Shown one piece after another: positions 1 through 8,148 of a DNA stretch of 64,000 nucleotides; position 1 is the stretch's first letter, and every line of letters begins with the position of its first letter. The stretch spans positions 1 to 64,000 of the forward strand of contig JABDDT010000006.1 of assembly GCA_013287475.1 (NCBI GenBank), written 5' to 3'. The notes under the pieces were generated by a model. The model was not told where the DNA came from and made no database searches. It worked only from the letters and a program-made list of their open reading frames with translations. This stretch comes from Bacteroidota bacterium (GTDB taxonomy: Bacteria; Bacteroidota; Bacteroidia; Chitinophagales; Chitinophagaceae). The translations under genes were made by a program, and so were the position numbers.

Positions 1-51
1 TGCGTTTCATTGTATTATTTTTATCTCTTAGTCCCTGATTATCAGTGAATT

Positions 52-97
52 TCCCTTTAATTATACCCGCTTTATGCGGGATAGTTTGTTAAAGGGA
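52..97. repeat. Imperfect inverted repeat upstream of the rnpA tail
   Basis: The outer arms tccctttaa (52-60) and ttaaaggga (89-97) pair perfectly, and an inner stem cccgc/gcggg (66-70/76-80) encloses the loop tttat. It lies where the 5' half of rnpA would be expected. It could be a terminator or a small inserted hairpin element. Confidence 0.5.
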
Positions 98-139
98 GGG
101 CAAAGCTAAATAATTCCTGCCTGACTGCCAACAATAAGG

Positions 140-334
140 TTGAGCAGGGAATCATATCGAATTCAGAAAAAAGAACTTGAAGCTTCAATACGGGAAAACA
201 GATCTGCACTTATTTTGTTTTTCATTTACACGGGAAGGGAAATTATTTCTTATGCAGAAGTTTCAAACGCAATAAAGCAGGCTTTGGATAAACTGATAAG
301 GGCCATACATGCAGATCATTCTCAAAATACTTAG
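140..334 (+). CDS. rnpA: Ribonuclease P protein component, C-terminal part only
   Basis: The translation from the TTG at 140 matches the C-terminal half of bacterial RnpA, the protein subunit that helps the RNase P RNA trim tRNA 5' ends. The conserved basic RNA-binding block is seen as IRLSRESYR, followed by the usual FIYTG(K/R)E strand and a terminal helix. A full protein is about 120-130 residues; only 64 are readable. The frame is closed upstream by TGA at 122-124 and TAA at 107-109, and no other frame gives a convincing RnpA N-terminus in the first 120 bases. The gene is therefore frameshifted, interrupted near the inverted repeat at 52-97, or affected by a sequence error. The next gene, yidD, overlaps its 3' end by 26 bases, the classic rnpA-yidD arrangement. 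TTG at 140 is only the first usable codon, not a trusted start. Confidence 0.6.
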   Translation: MSRESYRIQKKELEASIRENRSALILFFIYTGREIISYAEVSNAIKQALDKLIRAIHADHSQNT

Positions 335-539
335 CTACCCGCTGATCCTTCTGATCCGGATATATCAGCTGGTAATATCTCCCTGGTTGGGACCGAGATG
401 CCGCTTCACTCCAAGCTGTTCTGTTTATGCAATCCAGGCTTTCAAAAAATATGGTTTGTTTAAAGGTGGCTGGATGGCCATCCGCCGGATTTCCAGTTGT
501 CATCCCTGGGGCCGTCATGGGCATGATCCGGTAAACTAA
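309..539 (+). CDS. yidD: Membrane protein insertion efficiency factor YidD
   Basis: A 76-residue protein of the YidD (DUF37/HlyA-alpha) family, a small membrane-associated protein that helps YidC-dependent insertion of inner membrane proteins. An N-terminal amphipathic/hydrophobic helix (residues 3-25) is followed by the family hallmark [14 protein letters not shown] with its two cysteines, then the [15 protein letters not shown] segment with the third cysteine. Length is normal for the family. It overlaps the end of rnpA by 26 bases, so the two are probably translated from one message. It converges on the lipoprotein gene at 621, with a mirrored octamer array between them. Confidence 0.95.
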   Translation: MQIILKILSYPLILLIRIYQLVISPWLGPRCRFTPSCSVYAIQAFKKYGLFKGGWMAIRRISSCHPWGRHGHDPVN

Positions 540-540
540 A

Positions 541-622
541 AGTATAAGAGTATAGGAGTATAAGAGTGAGGTCAAGAAATAAATCCCACTCTTATACTCC
601 TATACTCCTATACTCTTATACT
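541..622. repeat. Mirrored octamer array (agtataag family)
   Basis: The left arm at 541-568 and the right arm at 587-622 are reverse complements built from agtataag/agtatagg units. The right arm has one extra octamer. The spacer is about 18 bases. The array lies between two convergent genes and its right arm runs into the stop codon of the lipoprotein gene (TAG at 623-621, minus strand). RNA from either strand would fold into a stem of about 28 bp. Confidence 0.9.
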
Positions 623-1235
623 ATTTCTTCTCATCCCCTTTCTCATACTTGTACTTACTCATCTCCGTTAGTTTTTGAATGATGGTATTTACTTCGGAGA
701 TATTATAGAATTTATATATTTCAGAAACTGTGCCTGCATCAAAGTCATGTGGAATGGAAGTAAAGGGTCCAAAGATTTTTACATTTGTATTGTCTGAGAT
801 CTTTTCGATTTTCGCAGGAGTGATGAAATAATTTTTTGCCTGCGCAGTAATATTCATTCCCTTAACAAGTTGGTTAAGACTGTCTAAACGGTGATTTAGC
901 TCTTCCTGTGTAATCCGGGTATTGGCTGTACTGCCAGTATGCTGCAAACTGCCTACAATGGTATCTTTTTTCAGGTTAGCGAGCCAGAACCCGTCTTCTT
1001 TGGCTTCCAGCGTAAAATGCCCCTGGGGTCCGGAAATATTCAGAACCACAGGATCCGAACTTGTGAAGTCTAATTCTTTTTCAACCTGCGTGTTTCCTTC
1101 CGTAACTGAAATATTTTTTTGGGATTCATCGACCTGAATATTACTGTTGGCGTAAATCAGTATCTTTTTTTGATGGGATTTGCATCCGCTAAGAACCAGA
1201 ACGATGAAGAGCAGCAGCCAGGATTTTTTTTTCAT
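621..1235 (-). CDS. Uncharacterised lipoprotein
   Basis: A 204-residue protein with a lipoprotein signal peptide: a KKK start, a hydrophobic core and the lipobox LVLSGC with Cys at residue 18. It should be anchored in the envelope. The mature part is polar and lacks a motif I recognise. It has a beta-rich first half (residues 25-100) and a more helical second half (110-200). The start is the ATG just before the signal peptide. It is followed closely by a mirrored octamer array that touches its stop codon. It lies downstream of sodA in the same orientation, with a terminator-like hairpin between, so it is probably transcribed separately. Function unknown. Confidence 0.7.
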   Translation of the reverse strand: MKKKSWLLLFIVLVLSGCKSHQKKILIYANSNIQVDESQKNISVTEGNTQVEKELDFTSSDPVVLNISGPQGHFTLEAKEDGFWLANLKKDTIVGSLQHTGSTANTRITQEELNHRLDSLNQLVKGMNITAQAKNYFITPAKIEKISDNTNVKIFGPFTSIPHDFDAGTVSEIYKFYNISEVNTIIQKLTEMSKYKYEKGDEKK

Positions 1236-1255
1236 ATGCTTTATTTAAATAAGAA

Positions 1256-1286
1256 GATCCCGCCTCAGCACAGCCGGGACGGGATC
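1256..1286 (-). terminator. Probable intrinsic terminator of sodA
   Basis: On the minus strand, arms gatcccg and cgggatc (1280-1286 and 1256-1262) enclose a GC-rich loop and are followed by the U-rich stretch ttcttattta. It lies 30 bases past the sodA stop codon. Confidence 0.6.
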
Positions 1287-1314
1287 TGAAGTTAATCAAA
1301 TCGTTCATTTATTT

Positions 1315-1920
1315 TTACAGGGAAGCTTCGTATCTTTTATTAACTTCTTTCCAGTTTACAATATTCCAGAAAGCCGCCAGATAATCCGCACGACGGTTTT
1401 GATATTTCAGATAATAAGCATGTTCCCATACATCAACACCCAATATGGGAGTCCCTTTAACTTCTGCAATATCCATCAAAGGATTATCCTGATTTGGCGT
1501 GGAAGAAATTAATAATTTACCATCCTGTTCTACAAGCCATGCCCATCCGCTGCCAAAACGACCCATACCTGCCAGGGCAAATTTTTCTTTAAAAGCATCA
1601 AAAGATCCGAAATCTGCATCGATGGATTCTGAAAGTTTTCCACTCGGTTTGCCACCAGCATTGGGCCCGATGATCAACCAGAAAAAACTATGGTTCCAAT
1701 GTCCACCGCCATTATTACGAATTGCCGGGGGGAGAGTTCCCGCAATACTGACCAGATCTTCCAGCGATTTATTTTCGTTGGGTGTACCTGCTACCGCTTT
1801 ATTGAGATTATCAACATATGCCTGGTGATGTTTGTCGTGATGTATCTGCATTGTCAATGCGTCTATATGTGGCTCAAGGGCAGCCGGTGCATAGGGAAGT
1901 GCAGGTAATGTAAATGCCAT
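1315..1920 (-). CDS. sodA: Superoxide dismutase, Mn/Fe family
   Basis: A 201-residue Fe/Mn superoxide dismutase that converts superoxide to hydrogen peroxide and oxygen. The four metal ligands are visible: His27 (MQIHHDKHH), His77 ([10 protein letters not shown]), Asp163 and His167 (DVWEHAYY). The NQDNPL segment carries the glutamine that in most manganese enzymes sits on the second helix side, so a Mn or cambialistic enzyme is more likely than a strict Fe enzyme. There is no signal peptide, so it is cytoplasmic. The start ATG gives the standard N-terminus ([11 protein letters not shown]). It is monocistronic, with a terminator-like hairpin downstream. Confidence 0.95.
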   Translation of the reverse strand: MAFTLPALPYAPAALEPHIDALTMQIHHDKHHQAYVDNLNKAVAGTPNENKSLEDLVSIAGTLPPAIRNNGGGHWNHSFFWLIIGPNAGGKPSGKLSESIDADFGSFDAFKEKFALAGMGRFGSGWAWLVEQDGKLLISSTPNQDNPLMDIAEVKGTPILGVDVWEHAYYLKYQNRRADYLAAFWNIVNWKEVNKRYEASL

Positions 1921-2152
1921 GAGTTTTTATTTTTTGATGAAAAGTATAGGATTCTGTTGAAGGATAACAAAATTACTGATCTAAGGTTGATAACTCAAAA
2001 CAAAAGCTTTTAATAATTTATCTGAAAAGCTGTTTGATAAAATTAGTATTCACGAAACTTCTGATTGTGGAAATTAAGGGACAATTTTTTATTATTTGTT
2101 AACTTCTGATTATTAAAATGACAATAAATTATCGCGCCAGACCGGCCTGTTT

Positions 2153-2620
2153 TCACCTCCTGGCTTTAAAAAATTCTTTCATGAGTGTTGCACATTCATC
2201 CGCCAATATTCCTTCTACAACTATGGTTTTCGGATGAAATGGTCTTGGGGCAATACCAATTTCTTCCAGTGAAGGGCAGGGTTCCACATATTTTTTATAT
2301 CCGTTTTTTACATCAGGTGCGCCATATGCGGCTTTCTGAATTTTACTCCAGTAAAGAGCACCTGTACACATCAGACAAGGTTCGATTGTTATATAAATGG
2401 TTGCTTCCGGTAAATATTTTGAACCAAGGAAATTAAAAGCAGAAGTGAGGGCAATGATTTCAGCGTGAGCCGTGGGGTCGTTTAATCGCTCAACCTGATT
2501 ATGACCCCGGGATATGATTCTTCCATTCATGGTTATGATGGCACCTACCGGAACCTCTCCTTCATCATAAGCTTTTTTTGCTTCCTTCAGCGCCTGCAAC
2601 ATGAAATACTCGTCAGTCAT
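2153..2620 (-). CDS. tadA: tRNA-specific adenosine deaminase TadA
   Basis: A 155-residue cytidine/deoxycytidylate-deaminase-fold protein. The zinc-binding and catalytic residues are present as His52-Ala-Glu54 and Cys82-Leu-Met-Cys85 (EPCLMC). The surrounding sequence (DEGEVPVGAII, NDPTAHAEI, C-terminal FFKARR) matches TadA, which converts A34 to inosine in the anticodon of tRNA-Arg(ACG). A guanine-deaminase relative is a less likely alternative. Length and start fit TadA. It is followed by the trehalase gene in the same direction, which begins far downstream on its own. Confidence 0.9.
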   Translation of the reverse strand: MTDEYFMLQALKEAKKAYDEGEVPVGAIITMNGRIISRGHNQVERLNDPTAHAEIIALTSAFNFLGSKYLPEATIYITIEPCLMCTGALYWSKIQKAAYGAPDVKNGYKKYVEPCPSLEEIGIAPRPFHPKTIVVEGILADECATLMKEFFKARR

Positions 2621-2677
2621 TTTATTTCATTGACAAATTTGGTAGATGGAGAATGGTTTATGGTGGATAAAAAGTTT

Positions 2678-2713
2678 TAGGCGTTTAGCTTTGGGCTTTT
2701 GGCCTTAAGCCTA
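2678..2713. repeat. Short heptamer array at the trehalase 3' end
   Basis: Units of the ctttagg/cttaagc type (taggcg, tttagc, tttgggc, ttttggc, cttaagc) run into the trehalase stop codon (plus-strand cta at 2711-2713). Unlike most arrays here it has no mirrored partner. Confidence 0.65.
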
Positions 2714-4285
2714 TTTTGTTCCATATAAACTTATCAGTTTCAGCAAAACACCATTTGTCCAGCCGAACCCATCCTGGCCGCCATATTCTCCCCCGCCAGC
2801 TTCTTTATTTAAATCTGTAACATTATATTTCTCCATTAGTTTACCGGTTTGCTTATATACATGGATATTTAATTTTATCCATCTTTTTGCCGCCAGGGTC
2901 GCAAGGTTTTTTTGTCCGCAACGGTCAAGTCCCCAGATCATCATCCATTCCAAAGGAGCCCATCCATTGGGGGCATCCCATTGTTCACCCGTATTATAAA
3001 TTGTAGTTACGAACCCTCCGTCTTTAAGGAGTTTAGCCTCCACGACCGCAGCAACTTTACTGCCAAGCAGACTTAAATAATCGGGTTGTTCATTAATAAA
3101 ACAAAAAGGATAAAGGCCGGCCGGTGTAATATTATTCAGTTTCGATTGTGTTTTGAATTGGTAGTCAGTGAAGAAAGAAATTTTACTATTCCAGAAATAT
3201 TTATCTATCAACAATCTCCCTTGTTCGGCTTTTTCACGGAAAACTTTGGCCCCCGCCTCATCTCTGTTTATCAGTTTCGCCCTGGCAATGGTCCATTCCA
3301 TATGGTACATCAGGCTGTTCAGGTCAACAGGTAAAACATCAGTTGTTTGAATGGTGGTGATGGTTTTATGATCGGTAAACCATCTGCTGCTGAAGTCAAT
3401 TCCGCTTTCAGCGCCCGCCCGCAGATGTTTATACATTTCAATTTTATTTCTTCCGGATTTTTCTGCAGTCATATAATCTTCCCGCCAGCTTTCCTGTCTG
3501 GGAACCATACTGTCGTCCCAATAGCGGTTCAGCAGGTCTCCGTTTTTAAGGCGCACGACCCGACGGTATGCATCTCCTGCTTTTAGTTTATCTGCACCTT
3601 CCATCCAGAATTCATATTCTTTTTCCATCGCCGGAAGATATTTCTGATAGATGCTATCGCCCTGAATTCCCGCCAGCAGCTCAACCATGCAGGAAAAGAA
3701 CGGCGGCTGAGACCTGCCCAGATAATAGGTACGGTTTCCGTTCGGAATGTGACCGTATGTTTCAATCAGGAATGCAAAATTGTTTACCATATCCTGAATG
3801 GTTTTTATTTCACCACTTTCTTTTAGTCCCAGCATGGTGAAATAAGAATCCCAATAATATACTTCCCTGAATCTTCCACCGGGAACTATATAAGGATTTG
3901 GAAGAGGTAGTAAGGAGCTTCCTTCTACTTCTTTATCGGGATTTCTTTTCAAAACAACCCACAGCTTTTTGATATGGGTGACGATATCTTCCGAAGTATC
4001 CGATTTATAATTTGCTGCAACAGCCTGCGGGATTTCAAAATTATCCTCCACAAATTTCTTTAAGTTGAAATTGGGACCTTTCTGAATGCCATAATCATAC
4101 ATGATATCTGCCGGTTTTCTTTTCGGTATGCAGTCAACAAAAGTTTTTCCGTCAGGAAACACTTTTTGCATCTGTACATCTGTAAAAAGATCACCATAAA
4201 TTTTATCCGGAGTTGCTGGTTGCAGATACTGGGCCTTTGCGCAAATACTCAATAGTATAAGCGATAGGAAATAGAAGGGCTTCAT
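2711..4285 (-). CDS. treA: Periplasmic trehalase (GH37)
   Basis: A 524-residue family 37 glycoside hydrolase that cleaves alpha,alpha-trehalose to two glucose molecules. The N-terminal signal peptide (residues 1-18, cleavage near AKA-Q) sends it to the periplasm. Both trehalase signatures are present: PGGRFREVYYWDSY at 135-148 and QWDAPNGWAPLEW near 438. The C-terminal GGGEYGGQDGFGWTNG block carries the conserved glutamate. Length matches E. coli TreA. Its last codon lies in a heptamer array. Together with the GH65-like enzyme at 8733 and the glucosidase at 18632 it suggests use of alpha-glucosidic disaccharides. Confidence 0.95.
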   Translation of the reverse strand: MKPFYFLSLILLSICAKAQYLQPATPDKIYGDLFTDVQMQKVFPDGKTFVDCIPKRKPADIMYDYGIQKGPNFNLKKFVEDNFEIPQAVAANYKSDTSEDIVTHIKKLWVVLKRNPDKEVEGSSLLPLPNPYIVPGGRFREVYYWDSYFTMLGLKESGEIKTIQDMVNNFAFLIETYGHIPNGNRTYYLGRSQPPFFSCMVELLAGIQGDSIYQKYLPAMEKEYEFWMEGADKLKAGDAYRRVVRLKNGDLLNRYWDDSMVPRQESWREDYMTAEKSGRNKIEMYKHLRAGAESGIDFSSRWFTDHKTITTIQTTDVLPVDLNSLMYHMEWTIARAKLINRDEAGAKVFREKAEQGRLLIDKYFWNSKISFFTDYQFKTQSKLNNITPAGLYPFCFINEQPDYLSLLGSKVAAVVEAKLLKDGGFVTTIYNTGEQWDAPNGWAPLEWMMIWGLDRCGQKNLATLAAKRWIKLNIHVYKQTGKLMEKYNVTDLNKEAGGGEYGGQDGFGWTNGVLLKLISLYGTK

Positions 4286-4318
4286 CGGGGGTTAATTTGA
4301 TTTTAAAGATACGGGTTC

Positions 4319-4458
4319 TAAGCTAAAAGCGTAAGGCGTAAGGCGTAAGGCAAGTGTGAGAGTGTGAGAGTGTGAGAGTGTGGGACAGAATTCACAACCT
4401 ATAGCCCATAATTCATAATTGAAATGCCTTACGCTTTTAGCCTTAGGCCTTAAGCTTA
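4319..4458. repeat. Nested array: heptamer arms around an octamer block
   Basis: The left arm (4319-4352) of aagcgta/aggcgta units is mirrored by the right arm (4423-4458) of cttacgc/cttaggc units. Just inside the left arm sits a block of agtgtgag octamers (4353-4384), a different repeat family. The whole lies between the trehalase start and the DoxX gene end. Confidence 0.85.
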
Positions 4459-4488
4459 AAAAGAATCCCCGCGATGAATCGCAGGGAT
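4458..4488 (-). terminator. Intrinsic terminator for the DoxX-like gene
   Basis: On the minus strand the stem atccctgcga/tcgcggggat with a short loop is followed by ttcttttt. It lies 80 bases past the DoxX stop codon; degenerate heptamer repeat sequence fills the space between stop and terminator. Confidence 0.75.
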
Positions 4489-4514
4489 GATATTGCTTAT
4501 GACTATTGATTACA

Positions 4515-4590
4515 ATTTTTAAAGCTCAAGGCTTAAAGTGTAACGCTGGAGGCTTTTCCTGTTTACTGTCAACTGCCTACTGTCAACTGT
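4515..4590. repeat. Heptamer repeats overlapping the DoxX 3' end
   Basis: The segment 4521-4555 is degenerate (aagctca, aggctta, aagtgta). It is followed at 4563-4590 by two clear copies of ctgtcaa/ctgccta-type units. The latter encode the last residues of the DoxX-like protein (QLTVGS, stop). Confidence 0.7.
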
Positions 4591-5381
4591 TGGCTATTCA
4601 CAAAACCTTTCCCCGTCTTCCGCAAAGGTTCCAGACAAATCCAGAGCGCTAACAGTGAACCATAACTTCCTCCACGCTCAACCCATTCAAAAATTTCAAA
4701 ATGAGGATAAAATAATTCCGTACCCATCTTCCAGACAAGAAAAACAAAAATCAGGGGCCTTAACGGTCTTATCAGAACTGCAATGGCAGCCATGATTTCA
4801 AATATTCCTGTGAGTATGGAAACATTTACCGGATTTGAAAAACCAAGAGAAGTGTATTGGTTAATTAATCCTGGTTTTTGAATCAGGTTCAGCCAGCCAT
4901 GACCTGTCAATAAAAGAAATACGATTATCCGAAGCATCGTTTTTACGCCCTCCAGCGATTTTTCATCCACCGGTTCATAAGGATGTACGATTGAAAAAAG
5001 CCAGGGGAAGCTCAATTTGATACCGCCGGCGAGTAACAGAAGACAAAGGGGAGCGCCAAAGTTCCCCGCCCTTTCAACGAATTCTGCAAAGGGTTCGCCT
5101 GATAGCGGGCGGCAAAGCGCCGTTATTATCCCCCAGAAAATCAGCCAGACTGCAATGGCCCGGATGGGTTTGAATAATATGACAATCCCCAGCATAATAT
5201 CCACAGATCCCAACACCGGCATTAAATGATATGCCGTTATTTTGTTAATTCCAAAGAGTGCGAAATAGTTGCACCAGATCGGTTTAGTAATAATACCAAA
5301 TGCGCCATGTCCAATAAAGCACATGGCGGATGAGAACCGCAACGTGTAATGTATTTTTTGATTATTTGTCAACGATGTCAT
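4569..5381 (-). CDS. DoxX-like integral membrane protein
   Basis: A 270-residue polytopic membrane protein resembling the DoxX/DoxD family, with about seven hydrophobic segments in two similar halves (residues 15-125 and 145-255). Each half contains the pattern of a membrane helix followed by GxxxI(A/M)xAI. Members of this family are related to thiosulfate:quinone oxidoreductase subunits, but most bacterial ones have no assigned function and none is claimed here. The last six residues and the stop codon are supplied by a repeat (gttgaca units), so the native C-terminus is probably a little shorter or was replaced. Its own intrinsic terminator lies 80 bases downstream. Confidence 0.7.
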   Translation of the reverse strand: MTSLTNNQKIHYTLRFSSAMCFIGHGAFGIITKPIWCNYFALFGINKITAYHLMPVLGSVDIMLGIVILFKPIRAIAVWLIFWGIITALCRPLSGEPFAEFVERAGNFGAPLCLLLLAGGIKLSFPWLFSIVHPYEPVDEKSLEGVKTMLRIIVFLLLTGHGWLNLIQKPGLINQYTSLGFSNPVNVSILTGIFEIMAAIAVLIRPLRPLIFVFLVWKMGTELFYPHFEIFEWVERGGSYGSLLALWICLEPLRKTGKGFVNSQQLTVGS

Positions 5382-5399
5382 TATTTTCTCCTGAAGTTT

Positions 5400-5430
5400 T
5401 AGAAAGACCCCGCGAAGAATCGAAGGGTCT
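5400..5430 (-). terminator. Intrinsic terminator for the haloperoxidase-like gene
   Basis: On the minus strand agaccc...gggtct (with inner cga/tcg pairing) is followed by ttct. It shares the core cgattc-tcgcgggg with the DoxX terminator at 4458-4488, so the two look like copies of one terminator sequence. Confidence 0.65.
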
Positions 5431-5459
5431 TAATTGCTTAAACATTTATAATAAAAAAG

Positions 5460-7010
5460 TTAATTGGCCCCGTCATTCTGCGCGCGCAGAATGGCATAGT
5501 TGCCAACATTTTCACCAACTGTTAGTCCTGTTTCACAATCAGTTCTGTAATGAATACCGCCAACCAGACGGCTTAAACCTGCTTCCGTCGCCATGGCGTT
5601 ATACTTAGCCGCATTGGAGGGTAAGAGGTATCCCAAAATGGTGGCAGCTGCTCCGCTGAAAGTGGAATGCCCGGATACATAAGCAGGGAAATTCGGTATT
5701 CCCGTTAATGTTTTAATGGATGGATCCAGCTGCGTCGGTCTCGGATTGAAAAAATGATATTTGATATCCCAGCATACAATGGCAGCATCCATCTCCGTCA
5801 TATTCAGCAATGCCATATTTCTGGCGAAACGCACTTCGCTGTAATTCTGATTTGCAAAATCTTCCGCCGCAATGGCATTCCAGTGTCCCGGTGGTGTGTA
5901 TGTGCCAACACCGTCTGCCCAAAATTGAACGATCCGCATATTTTCGCGGGTTGGATTATTTATATAATTTTTTACTTCCGCAACATCTTTATTCATTTCA
6001 TCTGATCCGACAGCCGGAGGTGGAGCCGGACGCAAACTCACCACGGTGGCAGAGTCGAATAAAAATGGTTTCACTTTATAAAATAACGGAAGCATCGGAG
6101 GACGTTTCGGTGTTTCCAGACTATTCCATGGAGTCAGGCCCTGGTTGGTAGTTATAGTAACAAAATTTGACCAGTCCGACGGCGTGCCGACAGCCTTTCC
6201 GGCATTGTCTCCTCTTGCTCGGGCGATAAAGAGCTCGGCAACCTGCCTGCCCAGTGCTTCTCCCGCAGTAATATCAGCCCGGGTAGCCGCGCCACTCATG
6301 ATGGTCGCCTGTTCTGCTTCAACAAGTTTTGCCTGAATATTTGCAATTTCATCGGGAAACAAGAGTTTCATCATTTCTGCTGTTACACCAGCCAGCACTG
6401 CAGCTTCCGAAGGATAAGAAGGTAAAGTTGTTTTGTTGATATATAAAGCAGAAACTGTAGAATCTACCACATAAGGCGCTGCACGATTATATAATGTTTT
6501 ATAATGCCAGCAGGCTACCAGCGCATCATATTGTGCTGCTGAAATATATCCGTAAGCGCGCGCAGCATAAGGCGGATTTGAGAATGGGAAAAGCGGATAA
6601 GCCAGTGGATTTGCTGAACTGGGTATCGGATAACTGGTATCGGAAATCGCTTCGGGAGGCAGGTTGTATTTTGCAACAAGACCACGCATGATTTCGTTCC
6701 ATCTCAGCACGCTGCCCGCAGCCCAGTATTTAATAGTACTTGCCTGTTCGCCTGTTAAAGTTTTTTGCAGCGATTTAATTTCAAACAGATCTGCCAGGTA
6801 AAGTGGTGAACTGGTCGCAACAGGTGCGGCAACTGCGAAACTATCCGGCCTGGATAATAATATTGTTCTCCACGTGCCGGCAGTCAGGTCCGTACTCGCC
6901 GGATCAAGCGCAGGCAGATTCGCAGTGCGGTTTGTGACTTCTTTCTGACAACCTGTTGTTATGAGCATCAAACCGATCAGCCCCAAAGAATAAAAGAATA
7001 TATTTTTCAT
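5460..7010 (-). CDS. Vanadium-dependent haloperoxidase / PAP2 family lipoprotein
   Basis: A 516-residue secreted lipoprotein (lipobox LITTGC, Cys at residue 21). The C-terminal third carries the full vanadate/phosphate-binding motif set shared by vanadium haloperoxidases and PAP2 acid phosphatases: K-x6-RP (KYHFFNPRP), then VSGHSTF, then SRLVGGIHYRTD. The length and the long helical N-terminal region fit the haloperoxidase-like subgroup common in Bacteroidota rather than short PAP2 phosphatases. Whether it oxidises halides or acts as a phosphatase cannot be decided from sequence. It is immediately followed by a DoxX-like gene, and preceded by an outer-membrane barrel gene 18 bases upstream, probably in one transcript. 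Confidence 0.88.
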   Translation of the reverse strand: MKNIFFYSLGLIGLMLITTGCQKEVTNRTANLPALDPASTDLTAGTWRTILLSRPDSFAVAAPVATSSPLYLADLFEIKSLQKTLTGEQASTIKYWAAGSVLRWNEIMRGLVAKYNLPPEAISDTSYPIPSSANPLAYPLFPFSNPPYAARAYGYISAAQYDALVACWHYKTLYNRAAPYVVDSTVSALYINKTTLPSYPSEAAVLAGVTAEMMKLLFPDEIANIQAKLVEAEQATIMSGAATRADITAGEALGRQVAELFIARARGDNAGKAVGTPSDWSNFVTITTNQGLTPWNSLETPKRPPMLPLFYKVKPFLFDSATVVSLRPAPPPAVGSDEMNKDVAEVKNYINNPTRENMRIVQFWADGVGTYTPPGHWNAIAAEDFANQNYSEVRFARNMALLNMTEMDAAIVCWDIKYHFFNPRPTQLDPSIKTLTGIPNFPAYVSGHSTFSGAAATILGYLLPSNAAKYNAMATEAGLSRLVGGIHYRTDCETGLTVGENVGNYAILRAQNDGAN

Positions 7011-7028
7011 TTCAATAATTTTATCGGC

Positions 7029-7940
7029 TTATAAACCGAGTATATAAAAAAAGCCACCTGTATAAGTTTGTGCCTGACCGACATTTCTGCCTGCAATCAC
7101 ATAATCCGCACTGGCAACGACTTCCAGATTGGGTATAAAAGGAAGAAAATATTTTACATGTGCACCCAGGGATGTGCTGTTCATCTGGTTGCTTACAAAG
7201 GGCATATCATTTTTGCGTATATCAAATCCTCCGAATGTGTACATATTCATAAGCTGAGCCTGTACTGTCAGTCTTGAATTCCGGATTCCGACAAAAAGAT
7301 TACTGTATAACTGATTAGGCATATCCACTTCATTCGTGTAATTGATCTGAGTAGTATAGTAAGAAGTCCGGTCGATCGTAACATTGCTTCTGAAAACATA
7401 CGCACTGGAGAGTGTTGCGAAGAAAAGGCCGTTTTGATAATCTGCTGTAAGTCGTCCTGAAAGGTTGGTGCTGCCAAGTCCGATTGACATGGGCAGGAAA
7501 TCATTTTCGTAATTGGATAGGGGCGTAGTGACTCCCGCAAGACCGATCAGTGATAAATCCCCTTTTCCTATTTTAGTTTTATAAAATTCATATTTAAGAT
7601 CCACGTCAATATCCTGGAAACCTTTCATGCCATGCAGGGTTCCGGCTGAAGAATTCGTCCAAACATAGGGAACATTTACCAGCAGATTCAGCTTGTCTGT
7701 GATGCCATAGGAAGTCATATACATAACAGATTGTGTAGTCACCGTTCCGAGGTTTAGATTAGTTCTTTTCGTTGTCCCCTCCCAGTACTCATTCCAGCTG
7801 GAATGCATATAGGTAAGACCATTACACCATTGCTTCTTACTCATCATGATCGCATCATCAACGGTCTGCGCCTTTGCAAGAGTGGCAACCAGGCTGAACG
7901 CCATGGCTGTCACCAGATGGAATTTTGTTTTCTTTTTCAT
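7029..7940 (-). CDS. Outer-membrane beta-barrel protein
   Basis: A 303-residue protein with a cleavable signal peptide (residues 1-24, TLAKA-Q) and alternating beta strands ending in the aromatic C-terminal pattern typical of outer-membrane barrels (GGFFYILGL). The overall pattern, including GITDKLNLLVNVPYV and a DIDVDLKYEF strand, resembles the phenol-degradation MetA/transporter-like barrel group. Substrate unknown. It lies 18 bases upstream of the haloperoxidase-like lipoprotein in the same direction, so the two envelope proteins probably form an operon. Confidence 0.75.
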   Translation of the reverse strand: MKKKTKFHLVTAMAFSLVATLAKAQTVDDAIMMSKKQWCNGLTYMHSSWNEYWEGTTKRTNLNLGTVTTQSVMYMTSYGITDKLNLLVNVPYVWTNSSAGTLHGMKGFQDIDVDLKYEFYKTKIGKGDLSLIGLAGVTTPLSNYENDFLPMSIGLGSTNLSGRLTADYQNGLFFATLSSAYVFRSNVTIDRTSYYTTQINYTNEVDMPNQLYSNLFVGIRNSRLTVQAQLMNMYTFGGFDIRKNDMPFVSNQMNSTSLGAHVKYFLPFIPNLEVVASADYVIAGRNVGQAQTYTGGFFYILGL

Positions 7941-8106
7941 TTCGCGTAGTTAAGTTTTGATTTTAATTATAGAACAGGTTAATGGTTAATGGTATAAGAC
8001 TGATATATGATGAATTTTAGGTTGCATTCAAATAAGACTATTGCGTAAATCACAACAGCGACTAAAGAATAAATAAAAAAAAATGAATGGATAAAAAATA
8101 GAATCT

Positions 8107-8129
8107 TTATCACACGTGTCGCATGATAA
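8107..8129. other. Short inverted repeat in a gene-free gap
   Basis: Arms ttatca and tgataa flank cacgtgtcgca in the 208-base gap between the barrel gene start and the next gene's end. It could be an operator for the barrel gene or a weak terminator. The rest of the gap (7941-8148) is AT-rich and shows no gene or array. Confidence 0.3.
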
Positions 8130-8148
8130 ACTGTTTTGTAATGAAACT

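Noticed and set aside
541-622. Ordinary rho-independent terminators as sole explanation of the mirrored arrays
   Set aside because: Arrays also occur between divergent genes, inside icmF and upstream of true terminators, and mostly lack a T run. A terminator side effect remains possible.
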